Below, in pieces: positions 42,445-50,305 of a DNA stretch of 64,000 nucleotides. The stretch spans positions 62,001 through 126,000 of the forward strand of contig JAEYQK010000066.1 in the NCBI GenBank assembly GCA_023410055.1, written 5' to 3'. Positions within the stretch are counted from its first letter, which is position 1. The number at the start of each line of letters is the position of its first letter. The stretch is from Acidobacteriota bacterium. GTDB taxonomy: Bacteria; Acidobacteriota; Terriglobia; Terriglobales; Acidobacteriaceae. The translations under genes were made by a program, and so were the position numbers. The notes under the pieces were generated by a model. The model saw nothing but the letters and a program-made list of their open reading frames with translations. It ran no database searches and had not been told where the DNA came from.

Positions 42445-43320
42445 TCAGCCCCGCGCACGATTACCGGTTCGTGACGTCATCCGCGGCAGATGTCCCCGTT
42501 GCCAGTGCCGAATGCACGTGTGATAGCTCTCGTACTTTTCGAGCGGCGTTGAATTGAAAACACAGATCACGTCTTCATTCACGCGGACCGCCTCAAGATC
42601 GCCGTTTTGCTTCTCTGCTGTTGCTCGCCAGAATAGCGGGTCGATGTTTTGCAGTACGGTTACAATGCGGTCGTCCGGACGCCTGCGCCTCAGCGAATCC
42701 GGCAGGTGATTGGGAGCAAGGTGAGATTCACCGAAGAGTACCACGACCACCGCGTTCGGCCTCTGCTCCCGGACTTCCGCTATCCGCGATGCCGCGTGAC
42801 GATCTCGCGCCGCGATCTTGCTGATGTCGTTTCTCGGCCTACTGTCTAGCGCCACAATTCGGTCCGCATGGCTACGGCCCGTCTGCAGCAAATCCAGAAA
42901 TGGTCGCCAACCGTATCCCCACTCCGAATCGAAGCGAATGCGTTGGCGCAGTTCCCTCGCACTGATCCTACCCGCCGACCACTGGTCCAGTACGGATTGA
43001 TCCTGCGCGAAGACGAACTCCACACCAAGCACGGTTTCGCGGCCCGCAAGCGCAAGCTGCCGCAACAGCCCCGACGCGAACTCCTGAGATGACGGTAGCG
43101 AATGATAGTCACCCACAAGCAGCACGTCCGCCGAGTTGCAGACGGAATTCATCTCCGCGGGCGCCAGCAACGCATCGTAAGTACGATATGCTTCGTTGAA
43201 GTCTCGCAGGTACTTTCGCCGAAAATGCGGATCCGTTGCGTGGATCTCACGCTGGACCCGTTCGAGAGCGTAAAGTTGTGCAGCCGTGTGCCGCCAGCGG
43301 AGAGTCGATCTACTTGCCAT
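42445..43320 (-). CDS. ChaN-like (Tiki superfamily) protein
   Basis: 291 residues. The frame is open to 43461, which overlaps the divergent ubiX start, so I use ATG 43318-43320 (MASRSTLRWRHTAAQ). The core resembles ChaN, a haem-binding lipoprotein of the EreA/ChaN/Tiki fold: VLLVGDYHSLPSSQEFASGLLRQLALAG, VLGVEFVFAQDQSVLDQWSAG and VVVLFGESHLAPNHL with the histidine/glutamate pairs expected. No signal peptide is evident with this start. Function is unclear; haem binding or hydrolase-like activity are possible. Confidence 0.7.
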   Translation of the reverse strand: MASRSTLRWRHTAAQLYALERVQREIHATDPHFRRKYLRDFNEAYRTYDALLAPAEMNSVCNSADVLLVGDYHSLPSSQEFASGLLRQLALAGRETVLGVEFVFAQDQSVLDQWSAGRISARELRQRIRFDSEWGYGWRPFLDLLQTGRSHADRIVALDSRPRNDISKIAARDRHAASRIAEVREQRPNAVVVVLFGESHLAPNHLPDSLRRRRPDDRIVTVLQNIDPLFWRATAEKQNGDLEAVRVNEDVICVFNSTPLEKYESYHTCIRHWQRGHLPRMTSRTGNRARG

Positions 43321-43445
43321 TAGGGTCCCAGGGCCTCCGGCAACAACCCGAACGCGCACAACCGTGCACATGCAGCTTGACTTGCCTGAGCCGCTCTTCC
43401 TATGCTCAGCAATCCGGGGGAACTCGGAGAAACTAAGGTGATTGG

Positions 43446-44057
43446 ATGCATCCCGATACAAATCGAGAGCTGCACAACCTGACCGTAGCCACCACTGGCG
43501 CCAGCGGTTCCGTGTTCCTCCAACAGCTGCTGCGAATCCTGGAGCACGACACTCGCGTCCAGACCATCAACTTCATAGCCTCCGACAACTCATTGCGCGT
43601 TATGGCCGAAGAACTTGGACTTACCGGACGCAGTAACCTCGTCGCACAGTTGCTCGGAGCCGAGTCAAAGAAGATCCAACAGCACAGTAACGCTGATATC
43701 GGCGCTAACGTCGCCAGCGGTTCCTACCCGAGCGACGCCATGATCGTCCTCCCGTGCAGTATGGGAAGCTTAGCCCGTATTGCCAATGGCATCTCCGAAC
43801 ACCTCATCGAACGCGCCGCAGACGTCTGCCTGAAAGAACGCCGCCCCCTCGTCCTCTGCTGCCGCGAGACTCCGCTCAACAAGATCCACATCCGCAACAT
43901 GGGCCTCGCCGCCGACGCCGGCGCAACCATCTACCCGCTCATCCCGACCTTCTACAACAAGCCCACCTCGCTCGACGAAATGGCCCGCGAATACTGCAAC
44001 CGCGTCCTGGCACAGATCGGACTGCGGCAAGAGGGCGCTTATGAGTGGAGGAAATAG
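43446..44057 (+). CDS. ubiX: Flavin prenyltransferase UbiX
   Basis: 203 residues, ATG 43446. It attaches dimethylallyl phosphate to FMN to make the cofactor of UbiD-type decarboxylases. LTVATTGASGSVFLQQLLRIL holds the nucleotide loop, SGSYPSDAMIVLPCSMGSLARIANGISEHLIERAADVCLKERRPLVLCCRETPLNKIH is the flavodoxin-like active centre, and the C-terminal YEWRK is common. It is divergent from the ChaN-like gene, and LarB and UbiX lie 1 kb apart, which may be chance. No UbiD gene is in the window. Confidence 0.92.
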   Translation: MHPDTNRELHNLTVATTGASGSVFLQQLLRILEHDTRVQTINFIASDNSLRVMAEELGLTGRSNLVAQLLGAESKKIQQHSNADIGANVASGSYPSDAMIVLPCSMGSLARIANGISEHLIERAADVCLKERRPLVLCCRETPLNKIHIRNMGLAADAGATIYPLIPTFYNKPTSLDEMAREYCNRVLAQIGLRQEGAYEWRK

Positions 44058-44066
44058 CTGCGAGTC

Positions 44067-44696
44067 TTATTGTTCGCGAGTGTCTGAGCTTCCAGTTGCG
44101 GGGGTGATACCACCAATTAGCGCCCCCGAAGTAACGCCGCTCGCATCTGGAATCGCCACGTATACCAGTGAGTTTGACGTTTTGGAAGGACTGGAAATTT
44201 CGACACTCCGCTTCAGCACACGAGCATTCGCAGGGATGCGATTCCACTGATTACCTCTCTGAAAATAGACGATCGTTGTAGCTTTGGGTTCGGGCAGCAA
44301 TGACTTGTTGGTAACAGGGTTGTCTAGCACGACCACCTGCAGACTCGGTTTGCCTTTTCCGGTATGGTAGACCTCTGCGATGCGGTACTCACCAGAAATC
44401 CCCGACTGCCTCAAGATCGTCTGAACGCGTGCATTCATTTCTGCCCTCTTGGGCGATGACGATCCGGCCTGCGGGTCGGGTGGAGCATTTCGGTCGGGGA
44501 CGACGAAAGCGACGACAAGCTCTTGTTCATCCATGAGGTAATTGAACACAGGCCCTGGTAGGAGAACAGCACCGGCACCCAAAGCCATGATTGCAGTAGC
44601 AGCAATCATCCATCTTCTTTCGCTGACCAGCAGAGCACAGACGATCGCAGCAATCCAGCACAGTGTCAATTGGATCTCCAAATCCGGCCCGACCAC
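44067..44696 (-). CDS. Membrane protein fragment, downstream of an apparent frameshift
   Basis: 209 residues if translated from the GTG at 44694-44696, which has GGAG seven bases upstream; the open frame extends to 44762, but residues before it shadow the overlapping gene. It starts GPDLEIQLTLCWIAAIVCALL, has two more hydrophobic helices, and continues with a soluble domain (LVVAFVVPDRNAPPDPQAG, LQVVVLDNPVTNKS) in the extracytoplasmic side. The preceding gene (44666-44962) ends in the same region in another frame. Either a one-base shift has split one gene or this is an overlapping second gene. Family unknown. Confidence 0.5.
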   Translation of the reverse strand: MVGPDLEIQLTLCWIAAIVCALLVSERRWMIAATAIMALGAGAVLLPGPVFNYLMDEQELVVAFVVPDRNAPPDPQAGSSSPKRAEMNARVQTILRQSGISGEYRIAEVYHTGKGKPSLQVVVLDNPVTNKSLLPEPKATTIVYFQRGNQWNRIPANARVLKRSVEISSPSKTSNSLVYVAIPDASGVTSGALIGGITPATGSSDTREQ

Positions 44697-44962
44697 GCCC
44701 CATCTCCACTCCTGTATGTGAGCAGCAAAGCGAGAATCACCCCGATGCTGGTTGTGACCCATAACGGAGTCTTGCGTGCGGGGGAGATCGCGCCAATAAC
44801 GCCGACAATGATTGCCATCGTCAAGTTCGAGGGCAGCAAAAACTCCGGAGAGTAGAGGTGGGCTCCGGCAAGCAAGTCATTTCGCCCCGCGATTATGAGC
44901 ACGACAGAACTCAGCAAGAATGCGGCTATAGCGGCAAGGAAGAATCGCAGCAGTCTGTTCAT
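44666..44962 (-). CDS. Multi-helix membrane protein, probably split from the next frame
   Basis: 98 residues from ATG 44960-44962. Three hydrophobic helices are visible (LLRFFLAAIAAFLLSSVVLIIAG, NLTMAIIVGVIGAIS, PLWVTTSIGVILALLLTY), then it stops at GRIWRSN. TATAAT (minus strand, 44981-44986) lies 19 bases upstream and could be a -10 box. Joining it with the frame at 44067 gives one protein with about five helices, so a frameshift is likely, but both parts carry acceptable starts. Confidence 0.5.
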   Translation of the reverse strand: MNRLLRFFLAAIAAFLLSSVVLIIAGRNDLLAGAHLYSPEFLLPSNLTMAIIVGVIGAISPARKTPLWVTTSIGVILALLLTYRSGDGAWSGRIWRSN

Positions 44963-45094
44963 GTTTGAAAATCCGGCTGGATTATACGTCTGGATCATCC
45001 CTGTTCATAGTTCTTGCCTTTCCCGCTTCTCTCAATTTGACACGTTAACCACCTATCTATTAGCGTGGAAATACACCAGAAAGGAGGTGGTCCA

Positions 45095-45148
45095 GTGACA
45101 AATAGTGACAGTCCTGTTAGACCGATAGGTGAGGTGGCTGAGGCTTAG
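45095..45148 (+). CDS. 17-residue peptide ORF with an extreme Shine-Dalgarno site
   Basis: GTG start at 45095, TAG stop at 45146-45148, peptide MTNSDSPVRPIGEVAEA. It follows AGAAAGGAGGTGGTCCA, with the GTG directly after it, so AAGGAGGTG is 6 bases from the start. Nearly the whole stretch pairs with the 3' end of 16S rRNA (anti-SD CCTCCTTTCT). The peptide is acidic with no hydrophobic or cysteine-rich features, so it is not an obvious precursor. It might be a regulatory leader peptide, a translated uORF, or a coincidence of a structured RNA whose SD-like segment binds something else. Confidence 0.45.
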   Translation: MTNSDSPVRPIGEVAEA

Positions 45149-45338
45149 AGCGTGTCGCTCTGACCTTATCCTGCAAGCTCAGGTGTCATCGTGGAGTTTG
45201 CCGGGGCCACAACGAATCATTTCTGATTCGTTGATTTCTGATGCCGAGTGAATATTCCCCGGAACAATCAGAATTCAGAATTCAGAAATGTTTTTGAGTT
45301 CGAGTGACCGCCTCAGGCCAATCCCAACAGACTACCGG

Positions 45339-45380
45339 ACGGCCCGCACTACACCCATGACGGGGGTGGCGGGCCGTTTT
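45339..45380 (+). terminator. Strong terminator of the small transcript
   Basis: ACGGCCCGC (45339-45347) pairs with GCGGGCCGT (45369-45377), with an inner CACCC/GGGTG stem and an ATGACGG loop, followed by TTTT and further T-runs. It ends the unit starting at 45037. Confidence 0.85.
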
Positions 45381-45464
45381 CAATTTTGATTTTTGATTTG
45401 TGACTTCTGAATTCTGATTACGTTCGGCTGCAATGGGAATCCGGCCATCCAAAACAAACGGAAA

Positions 45465-45908
45465 TCAGAATTCGGAATTCAGAAATGCTTTTCTGATCAC
45501 CTTCATCGTATTCTCCGTCATATCCAACGACTCCAATTCATCTTCTCCCGCCCAGCTTGCCTCACTAACGTCGCTACTAGCCCGCAGCTCCCCTGCGATG
45601 GGACGGCACAAGAAATCGATCAGCACGTAGTGATACTGGGTCAACCCCGCAGGATCGACGTAGATCGCGTCGAAGACATCCAGAACTTCACCCACCTCAA
45701 CTGCTAGCCCCGTCTCTTCCAGCGCCTCTCGTGCTGTTGCTTCCCGCAGCTTCTCGCCCAGCTCAAGCATGCCGCCCGGAATCGACCATCTCCCTTTCAG
45801 CGGCTCACTCGCCCGTTTCACCACCAACACGCGGCCATCCTGAACAATCACCGCACCGACTCCTACGAGCGGACGATCGGGATACTCCCGTTTGATCGCG
45901 CCAGTCAT
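45465..45908 (-). CDS. NUDIX hydrolase
   Basis: 147 residues from ATG 45906-45908. An upstream GTG at 45947 keeps the frame but lies inside the preceding gene. The NUDIX box is complete: GGMLELGEKLREATAREALEETGLAV, with the metal-binding REALEE. The preceding VGVGAVIVQDGRVLVVKRASEP and the later YHYVLIDFLCR fit the ADP-ribose pyrophosphatase/MutT-like group. Its ATG overlaps (ATGA) the natural stop of the frameshifted gene upstream, so the two were an operon. Substrate not inferable. Confidence 0.88.
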   Translation of the reverse strand: MTGAIKREYPDRPLVGVGAVIVQDGRVLVVKRASEPLKGRWSIPGGMLELGEKLREATAREALEETGLAVEVGEVLDVFDAIYVDPAGLTQYHYVLIDFLCRPIAGELRASSDVSEASWAGEDELESLDMTENTMKVIRKAFLNSEF

Positions 45909-46371
45909 CTGAAAAGGCTCCGCGGCGTGAGGTTCACGATCTTCCACCCCTTACTGCCCCGCTGAAATGTGAGCTGCAATTGTGCTCCGCGGCGCATCGG
46001 CGGAGTCCGCTGTCAATGTTGTCGGCCTCCATCTGAAACTGCACCGTCGCCAAACCGCAGGCGCTTGCGCACGACACAGCATTCGCCTGCGCAATCGAGT
46101 AGTGAACCCTGACGTTTTCCCATGTACCGAAAAACGAGGTCACCTGCCCCGCGAACGTGTTGTAGTCAGGCGTGCTATCGGAATCGAACGCAGCAAGAAG
46201 CCTTTCCGAATTCTGTGCCACCAGTCCATCTCGCACCTGCCGCATCAGCCGTTCCGCAACATCCATCGAAAACGGTTCCGCCTGGTCACCCGACGAACTC
46301 TGAGCAGAAGAGACAACGGCACCGAGAAACACTGTAATAGCAAAGCAAGCCGCAGCCCAACGAACTCGCAT
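45905..46371 (-). pseudogene. NTF2/nuclear-transport-like secreted protein gene with a one-base frameshift
   Basis: ATG 46369-46371 (MRVRWAAACFAITVFLGAVVSSAQ, signal peptide; AGGAAG upstream). The unshifted frame stops at 45934 after 146 residues with an unnatural end. Shifting one base near 46002-46012 (GACAGCGGACTCC) gives a plausible tail, TPPMRRGAQLQLTFQRG followed by SKGWKIVNLTPRSLFR and TGA at 45905-45907, exactly overlapping the NUDIX ATG. The domain has an SnoaL/NTF2-like shape (VAERLMRQVRDGLVAQNSERLLAAFDSDS, GTWENVRVHYSI, and WKIV near the end). Whether this is a real mutation, programmed shift or assembly error cannot be told. Confidence 0.65.
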
Positions 46372-46566
46372 GTGCATCTTCCTTCCTCTCTCCGCACTCC
46401 CGAGAATTTTATGGCCGCAGCTACGTTCCGTCACCCTGAATCGGAGCTATACTCTGATGGGCCTTCGCTCGAAGTAAAACCCTGACCTCCAACTTACTCG
46501 CATTCGCCGCCGCGACGGCAATAACTCACGTCGCTTCTGGGCGGTGACAATCTCCAGGAGGTAACG

Positions 46567-46884
46567 ATGTACACTCGCCTCGTCAACTTCAAATTCAAGG
46601 TGGAGAACAGAGAAAAGGTGGAACAGATTCTCCGCGAATTCATGCCCATCATGAAGGCACAGGCTGGCTTCACCGATGTGGTAACGATGATCCCCGAAGC
46701 GGAACGCAACGAGATCATCTGCGTGTCGTTCTGGACGACCAAAGCCGAAGCACTGCGTTTCCAGGAAGAGACGTTTCCTAAGCTCGCGAACCTGCTTCAG
46801 GACTACCTCATCACGACTCCGCATGTGAACGTCTACGTGCTCGCAAGCTCAACGATGCACAAGTCCCACGTTATCGCAGCTTGA
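46567..46884 (+). CDS. Antibiotic biosynthesis monooxygenase-like (ABM) small protein
   Basis: 105 residues, ATG 46567 after CAGGAGGTAACG, a strong ribosome-binding site. It has the dimeric alpha/beta-barrel ABM look: MYTRLVNFKFKVENREKVEQILREFMPIMKAQAGFTDVVT, then NEIICVSFWTTKAEALRFQEETFPKLANLL. Catalytic residues for oxygenases are not evident, so a binding or stress role is as likely. It is convergent with the nitroreductase gene, a palindromic repeat separating them. Confidence 0.75.
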   Translation: MYTRLVNFKFKVENREKVEQILREFMPIMKAQAGFTDVVTMIPEAERNEIICVSFWTTKAEALRFQEETFPKLANLLQDYLITTPHVNVYVLASSTMHKSHVIAA

Positions 46885-46900
46885 TGCAGAGTACTGTGTG

Positions 46901-46923
46901 GGACGGGGCCGCGCGCCCCGTCC
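46901..46923. repeat. GGACGGGGC palindrome
   Basis: GGACGGGGC-CGCGC-GCCCCGTCC, the same core as at 26743 and 7282, between convergent genes. Confidence 0.85.
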
Positions 46924-46930
46924 TGCTATT

Positions 46931-47620
46931 TCATGCCACACGCAAGGGCTGTCCCCATTTTTCACCGAACACCGTATGCCCGGCTTCGAACCTTCCACCG
47001 TACGGCTTATCGGCTCCTTTGCGGTGGCCAATCGCAAGCAGCGCGACTACCTTTATCTCTGCAGGGATCCCCAGTGTCTCCTTCACCTTGTCTTCGAAGA
47101 ATCCTTCCATCGGAGACGTATCGTACCCGAGCACCTCGGCCATCCACATCATCGTTGCAACCGCGATCATCACGTGCCGATTGAGCCATATTCGAATGTC
47201 CTGATCGATACCTGCCGCCGTTCCAGCTTTCCCGCCAAGCAATCCAGTCACAGCCTTACGGGCCATGTCGTTCCCCGTTGCCGGGAAGCCATGTTCGTTG
47301 CCCATTCGCAACATCTCCTCCAGATCGCCTTTGCTCCAGCCTTGCGGATCGCCACATGCCACGATCACCACCGGTGCCTCTTCCACCTTCGGCTGATTCA
47401 TCGCCGCCGCACGCAATTTCTTCCGTTCCTCCGGATCGCGCACCACCACGAACCGCCAAGGTTGCAGGTTGTACCCACTCGGAGCCTCAAGTCCAGCATC
47501 GATGATCTTCTTCAGGTCTTCTTTCGGAATGGGAGTGGAATCAAAATGCGGTGTCGCGCGACGTTCGCGCAAAGCTTCGCTCAGCGTCTTCTCGGATATA
47601 GCGGCAGGAGTGTTAGCCAT
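46931..47620 (-). CDS. Nitroreductase family protein
   Basis: 229 residues from ATG 47618-47620 (MANTPAAISEKTLSEALRERRATPHF), preceded by GGACGGTGAC; the frame upstream is unsupported. FMN-binding segments are RERRATPHFDSTPIP, GLEAPSGYNLQPWRFVVVRDP and the C-terminal VVALLAIGHRKGADKPYGGRFE. The enzymes reduce nitro compounds, flavins or other electrophiles with NAD(P)H. The body fits the NfsA/FRP-like Nitroreductase group of about 200-230 residues. No neighbours explain its substrate. Confidence 0.9.
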   Translation of the reverse strand: MANTPAAISEKTLSEALRERRATPHFDSTPIPKEDLKKIIDAGLEAPSGYNLQPWRFVVVRDPEERKKLRAAAMNQPKVEEAPVVIVACGDPQGWSKGDLEEMLRMGNEHGFPATGNDMARKAVTGLLGGKAGTAAGIDQDIRIWLNRHVMIAVATMMWMAEVLGYDTSPMEGFFEDKVKETLGIPAEIKVVALLAIGHRKGADKPYGGRFEAGHTVFGEKWGQPLRVA

Positions 47621-47717
47621 AGTCACCGTCCTGAATAGTCGTGTGAACAACTAATTTAGATGGCGCTACGCCCCCCGCGTGTTTCGTGACGCAGACCTCT
47701 CAAGCATCTAACCTCGC

Positions 47718-49550
47718 GTGGCTCTCGACGAGTACAAACGCAAACGCGATTTCAAGAACACACCCGAACCCGGGCCTGAACTGGATCAGCAACACGGTTT
47801 CCGCTTCGTCGTGCAGAAGCACCGGGCATCACACCTGCACTACGACTTTCGCCTTGAGATGGAAGGTGTGCTGAAATCCTGGGCGGTCCCTAAAGGGCCA
47901 TCCCTCGATCCCGCCGACAAGCGTCTCGCAATGATGGTCGAGGACCATCCCGTCTCCTACTTCCACTTCGAAGGTATCATCCCGCCCGGCAATTACGGCG
48001 CTGGAACCGTCATGGTGTGGGACACCGGCACCTGGACGCCCCAGGGCGACGCTAGCGAGATGCTTAAAAAAGGCGACCTCAAGTTCGAACTCCACGGCGA
48101 GAAGCTCAAAGGCAGCTTCGTCCTCGCCCACATGCGCTCGCGCCGTCCGGGCAGCAAGGGGACAGAGTGGCTCCTCATCAAGCATAAGGATGACGCTGTC
48201 GTAAAAGGCTACGATATCGATAAGTACGACTACTCCGTCCTCACCCATCGCACTCTCGACGAAATAGCCGCCGATGAAGGCTCAGACGAGTGGCAAAGTA
48301 ATCGTCCGGCAGCAACAACCTCGCGCAAGAAGAACGATTGGCTCGATGAATCACTCGCAAAGCGGCAGAGACCAAAGGCACCCAAGAGCACAGCTGTCAC
48401 TACGACCACTACAAAAGCAAAAGAGGCTCCCTCGAGACGATCGCCAAAGACCGTTGCTCCTGCTTCCTCGTCGACTCGAACCTTGGCGTCCTCTGCGTCC
48501 TTCGCGTTGAACTCTCTCTCCGGCGCACGCAAAGCCGCTATGCCCACCACGATCCAGCCCATGCTAGCCACCCTCACTGACGAACCCTTCAACGCCTCCG
48601 ACTGGCTCTACGAAATCAAGTGGGACGGCTACCGCGCGCTCTCATTCATCAACGATGGCAATGTTAGCCTGGTCTCACGGAACCAGAACGACTTAACCAC
48701 GCAGTACCGCGAGCTATCCGAACTACCGTCCCGAATCGATGCCAGCTCGGCCATCATCGACGGCGAGATCGTTGCCCTTGACGACGAAGGCCGCCCATCC
48801 TTCAGCCTCATGCAGCAACGCACCGGCATCGGTCATGCCGGTCGCCGCGTCGGACGCACGAACAACGACGTCCCCATCGTCTATTACGCCTTCGACATTC
48901 TCTACCTCGACGGCTACGATCTGCGCCGCGTAGACCTCGAACAACGCAAGCAACTCCTCTCGCAAGTTCTGAAGCCCGACGCCCTCGTGCGCTACTCCGA
49001 CCACTTCTCCGACGGTATTGCTCTTTACGAAGCAGCCCGCCAGCGCGCACTGGAAGGCATCGTGGCCAAGCGGCGCAAGAGCTGCTATGTCGAGAAGCGG
49101 TCTCGCGAATGGCTGAAGCTTAAAGTCACAAAGCGCCAAGAATGCGTGATCGGCGGCTACACCGACCCGAAGGGCAGCCGCGAGCACTTCGGCTCCGTCG
49201 TGCTCGGCCTCTACGACGAAAGCGGTCGTCTCATTCACGTCGGGCAAGCTGGCAGCGGATTCACGCAGACGACTCACGAAGCCATGTGGCAGAAGCTGCG
49301 AAAGATCCAGGCGGACAAGTCCCCGTTTCACGGGAAAGTCGAGGCGCTACGAAAAGTTCATTGGGTACGCCCCGAGCTTGTCGCCGAAATCAAGTTTAGT
49401 GAATGGACACATGAAACGGGTGACGGCGGCCTCAAGATGCGCGCTCCCGTATTCGAAGGATTGCGATTCGATAAAGATCCGCGCGAGTGCGTCTTCGAAA
49501 AGCCGTCCGCCTCCGCTCCCGGCGCTCGTGGAAAGAAGAGCGCCGCCTGA
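47718..49550 (+). CDS. ligD: LigD-type ATP-dependent DNA ligase with 3'-phosphoesterase domain
   Basis: 610 residues, GTG start at 47718. N-terminal phosphoesterase domain (residues ~20-190): FVVQKHRASHLHYDFRLEMEG and PPGNYGAGTVMVWD, which trims 3' ends in non-homologous end joining. A Ser/Thr/Lys-rich linker follows. The ligase core has motif I EIKWDGYR (lysine near residue 301), VSRNQND and AIIDGEIVALDDEGRPSF, and the C-terminal OB fold ends KFSEWTHETGDGGLKMRAPVFEGLR. The polymerase/primase domain found in many LigD proteins is absent, which is also known for several lineages. No Ku gene is in the window, so the ending partner would be elsewhere. The linker around 48475 contains a repeat-like tract. 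Confidence 0.92.
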   Translation: MALDEYKRKRDFKNTPEPGPELDQQHGFRFVVQKHRASHLHYDFRLEMEGVLKSWAVPKGPSLDPADKRLAMMVEDHPVSYFHFEGIIPPGNYGAGTVMVWDTGTWTPQGDASEMLKKGDLKFELHGEKLKGSFVLAHMRSRRPGSKGTEWLLIKHKDDAVVKGYDIDKYDYSVLTHRTLDEIAADEGSDEWQSNRPAATTSRKKNDWLDESLAKRQRPKAPKSTAVTTTTTKAKEAPSRRSPKTVAPASSSTRTLASSASFALNSLSGARKAAMPTTIQPMLATLTDEPFNASDWLYEIKWDGYRALSFINDGNVSLVSRNQNDLTTQYRELSELPSRIDASSAIIDGEIVALDDEGRPSFSLMQQRTGIGHAGRRVGRTNNDVPIVYYAFDILYLDGYDLRRVDLEQRKQLLSQVLKPDALVRYSDHFSDGIALYEAARQRALEGIVAKRRKSCYVEKRSREWLKLKVTKRQECVIGGYTDPKGSREHFGSVVLGLYDESGRLIHVGQAGSGFTQTTHEAMWQKLRKIQADKSPFHGKVEALRKVHWVRPELVAEIKFSEWTHETGDGGLKMRAPVFEGLRFDKDPRECVFEKPSASAPGARGKKSAA

Positions 49551-49640
49551 CCCGAACTCACGACTGGCACTCGAGGGGAATGAGGTTTGTGAATAGGTAA
49601 ACTAACGGCTTCACACCGCTTTAGTTCAAGCTTTCGAAAT

Positions 49641-49671
49641 CCCACATCTGCCAACGGCGGGCAGATGTGGG
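49641..49671. repeat. CCCACATCTGCC palindrome, second copy
   Basis: CCCACATCTGCC (49641-49652) and GGCAGATGTGGG (49660-49671) around a 7-base loop; same family as at 16493. The T-run seen there is lacking. Confidence 0.85.
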
Positions 49672-49696
49672 GCACCATGAGATGTGGTGGGGATCA

Positions 49697-50296
49697 TCAA
49701 GGATTTATCTTCGCTACGGTTGCTTCGAGAGTGTACTTGTGATTGGCTTTGCTTGGGTCGTCGACGCTCGCGATGAGGGTGGGTTTGCCCAGTGATACGT
49801 AACTCCAGTTAGGTCCCATCTTCAATTGTCGTATGAATGGCTGCTTAATCGGCCAACCCTCTTGCTGAGGTGCGTTAGCTTGGGCAACCTCGCTTGGAAC
49901 GATACTGCTTTGGTCTGCCGTGATGCTGAGGCCAACGAGTCCGGAACGTTCCCAGATTCTGCAATCGATATACAGTCCGACGTCAAGGTATTGAAACTGA
50001 GTGCTCACGGGCTTCTGATCGGTGCCGGAGCCGTATGCCATGACGGCGACTGGGACACGGTCGCCTAACTTCATTTCAGATGCAGCTGAGTTCGCCCCGG
50101 CTTGAAGGGTGTACGAGCGCGCGCTTATCTTCTTGCCATCCTGGAATTCGTTCAGAGAAACATCGATTCTGTACCAGTTTTGCGTGTTAGCTTCCGCCTT
50201 GGGCGTAGGCTTGGGTTCCTCCTGTGCTGATGCAACCATGGGACAAGCGAGCAGTAGTGCGATAAGGATTACGGCAACCGCGGTGAATCGTTTCAT
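49697..50296 (-). CDS. Secreted protein of the sigma operon
   Basis: 199 residues, ATG 50294-50296, with a signal peptide (MKRFTAVAVILIALLLACPMVASAQ). The mature part is beta-rich: WYRIDVSLNEFQDGKKISARSYTL, QFQYLDVGLYIDCRI and PNWSYVSLGKPTLIASVDDPSK. I do not recognise a family. It is the third gene of the sigma/anti-sigma operon, 9 bases after the stop of the anti-sigma gene, so it may be the envelope component sensed or maintained by that system. Role inferred from position only. Confidence 0.7.
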   Translation of the reverse strand: MKRFTAVAVILIALLLACPMVASAQEEPKPTPKAEANTQNWYRIDVSLNEFQDGKKISARSYTLQAGANSAASEMKLGDRVPVAVMAYGSGTDQKPVSTQFQYLDVGLYIDCRIWERSGLVGLSITADQSSIVPSEVAQANAPQQEGWPIKQPFIRQLKMGPNWSYVSLGKPTLIASVDDPSKANHKYTLEATVAKINP

Positions 50297-50305
50297 TGTG
50301 GCTCC

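Larger units (their letters stand above)
45037..45380 (+). ncRNA. Candidate structured small transcript with a 17-codon ORF
   Basis: Consensus TTGACA (45037-45042) with TATTAG (45058-45063) 15 bases later sets the 5' end. A 17-base ribosome-binding stretch, AGAAAGGAGGTGGTCCA (45078-45094), is followed by a 17-codon ORF ending 45148. Then come a perfect hairpin AGAGCG-TGT-CGCTCT (45147-45161), CCTG-CAAGCT-CAGG (45170-45183), a long-range stem GTGGC (45134-45138) with GCCAC (45206-45210), a perfect 7-bp hairpin CGAATCA-TTTC-TGATTCG (45213-45230), and the terminator at 45339-45380. The rest of 44963-45464 is gene-free. The RNA does not match tmRNA, RNase P, SRP or 6S RNA by the features I know. 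Confidence 0.45.

Noticed and set aside
44895..45098. 67-codon plus-strand frame running into the GGAGGTGG stretch
   Set aside because: It overlaps the minus-strand membrane gene and has no initiator support; its end in the Shine-Dalgarno stretch is incidental.
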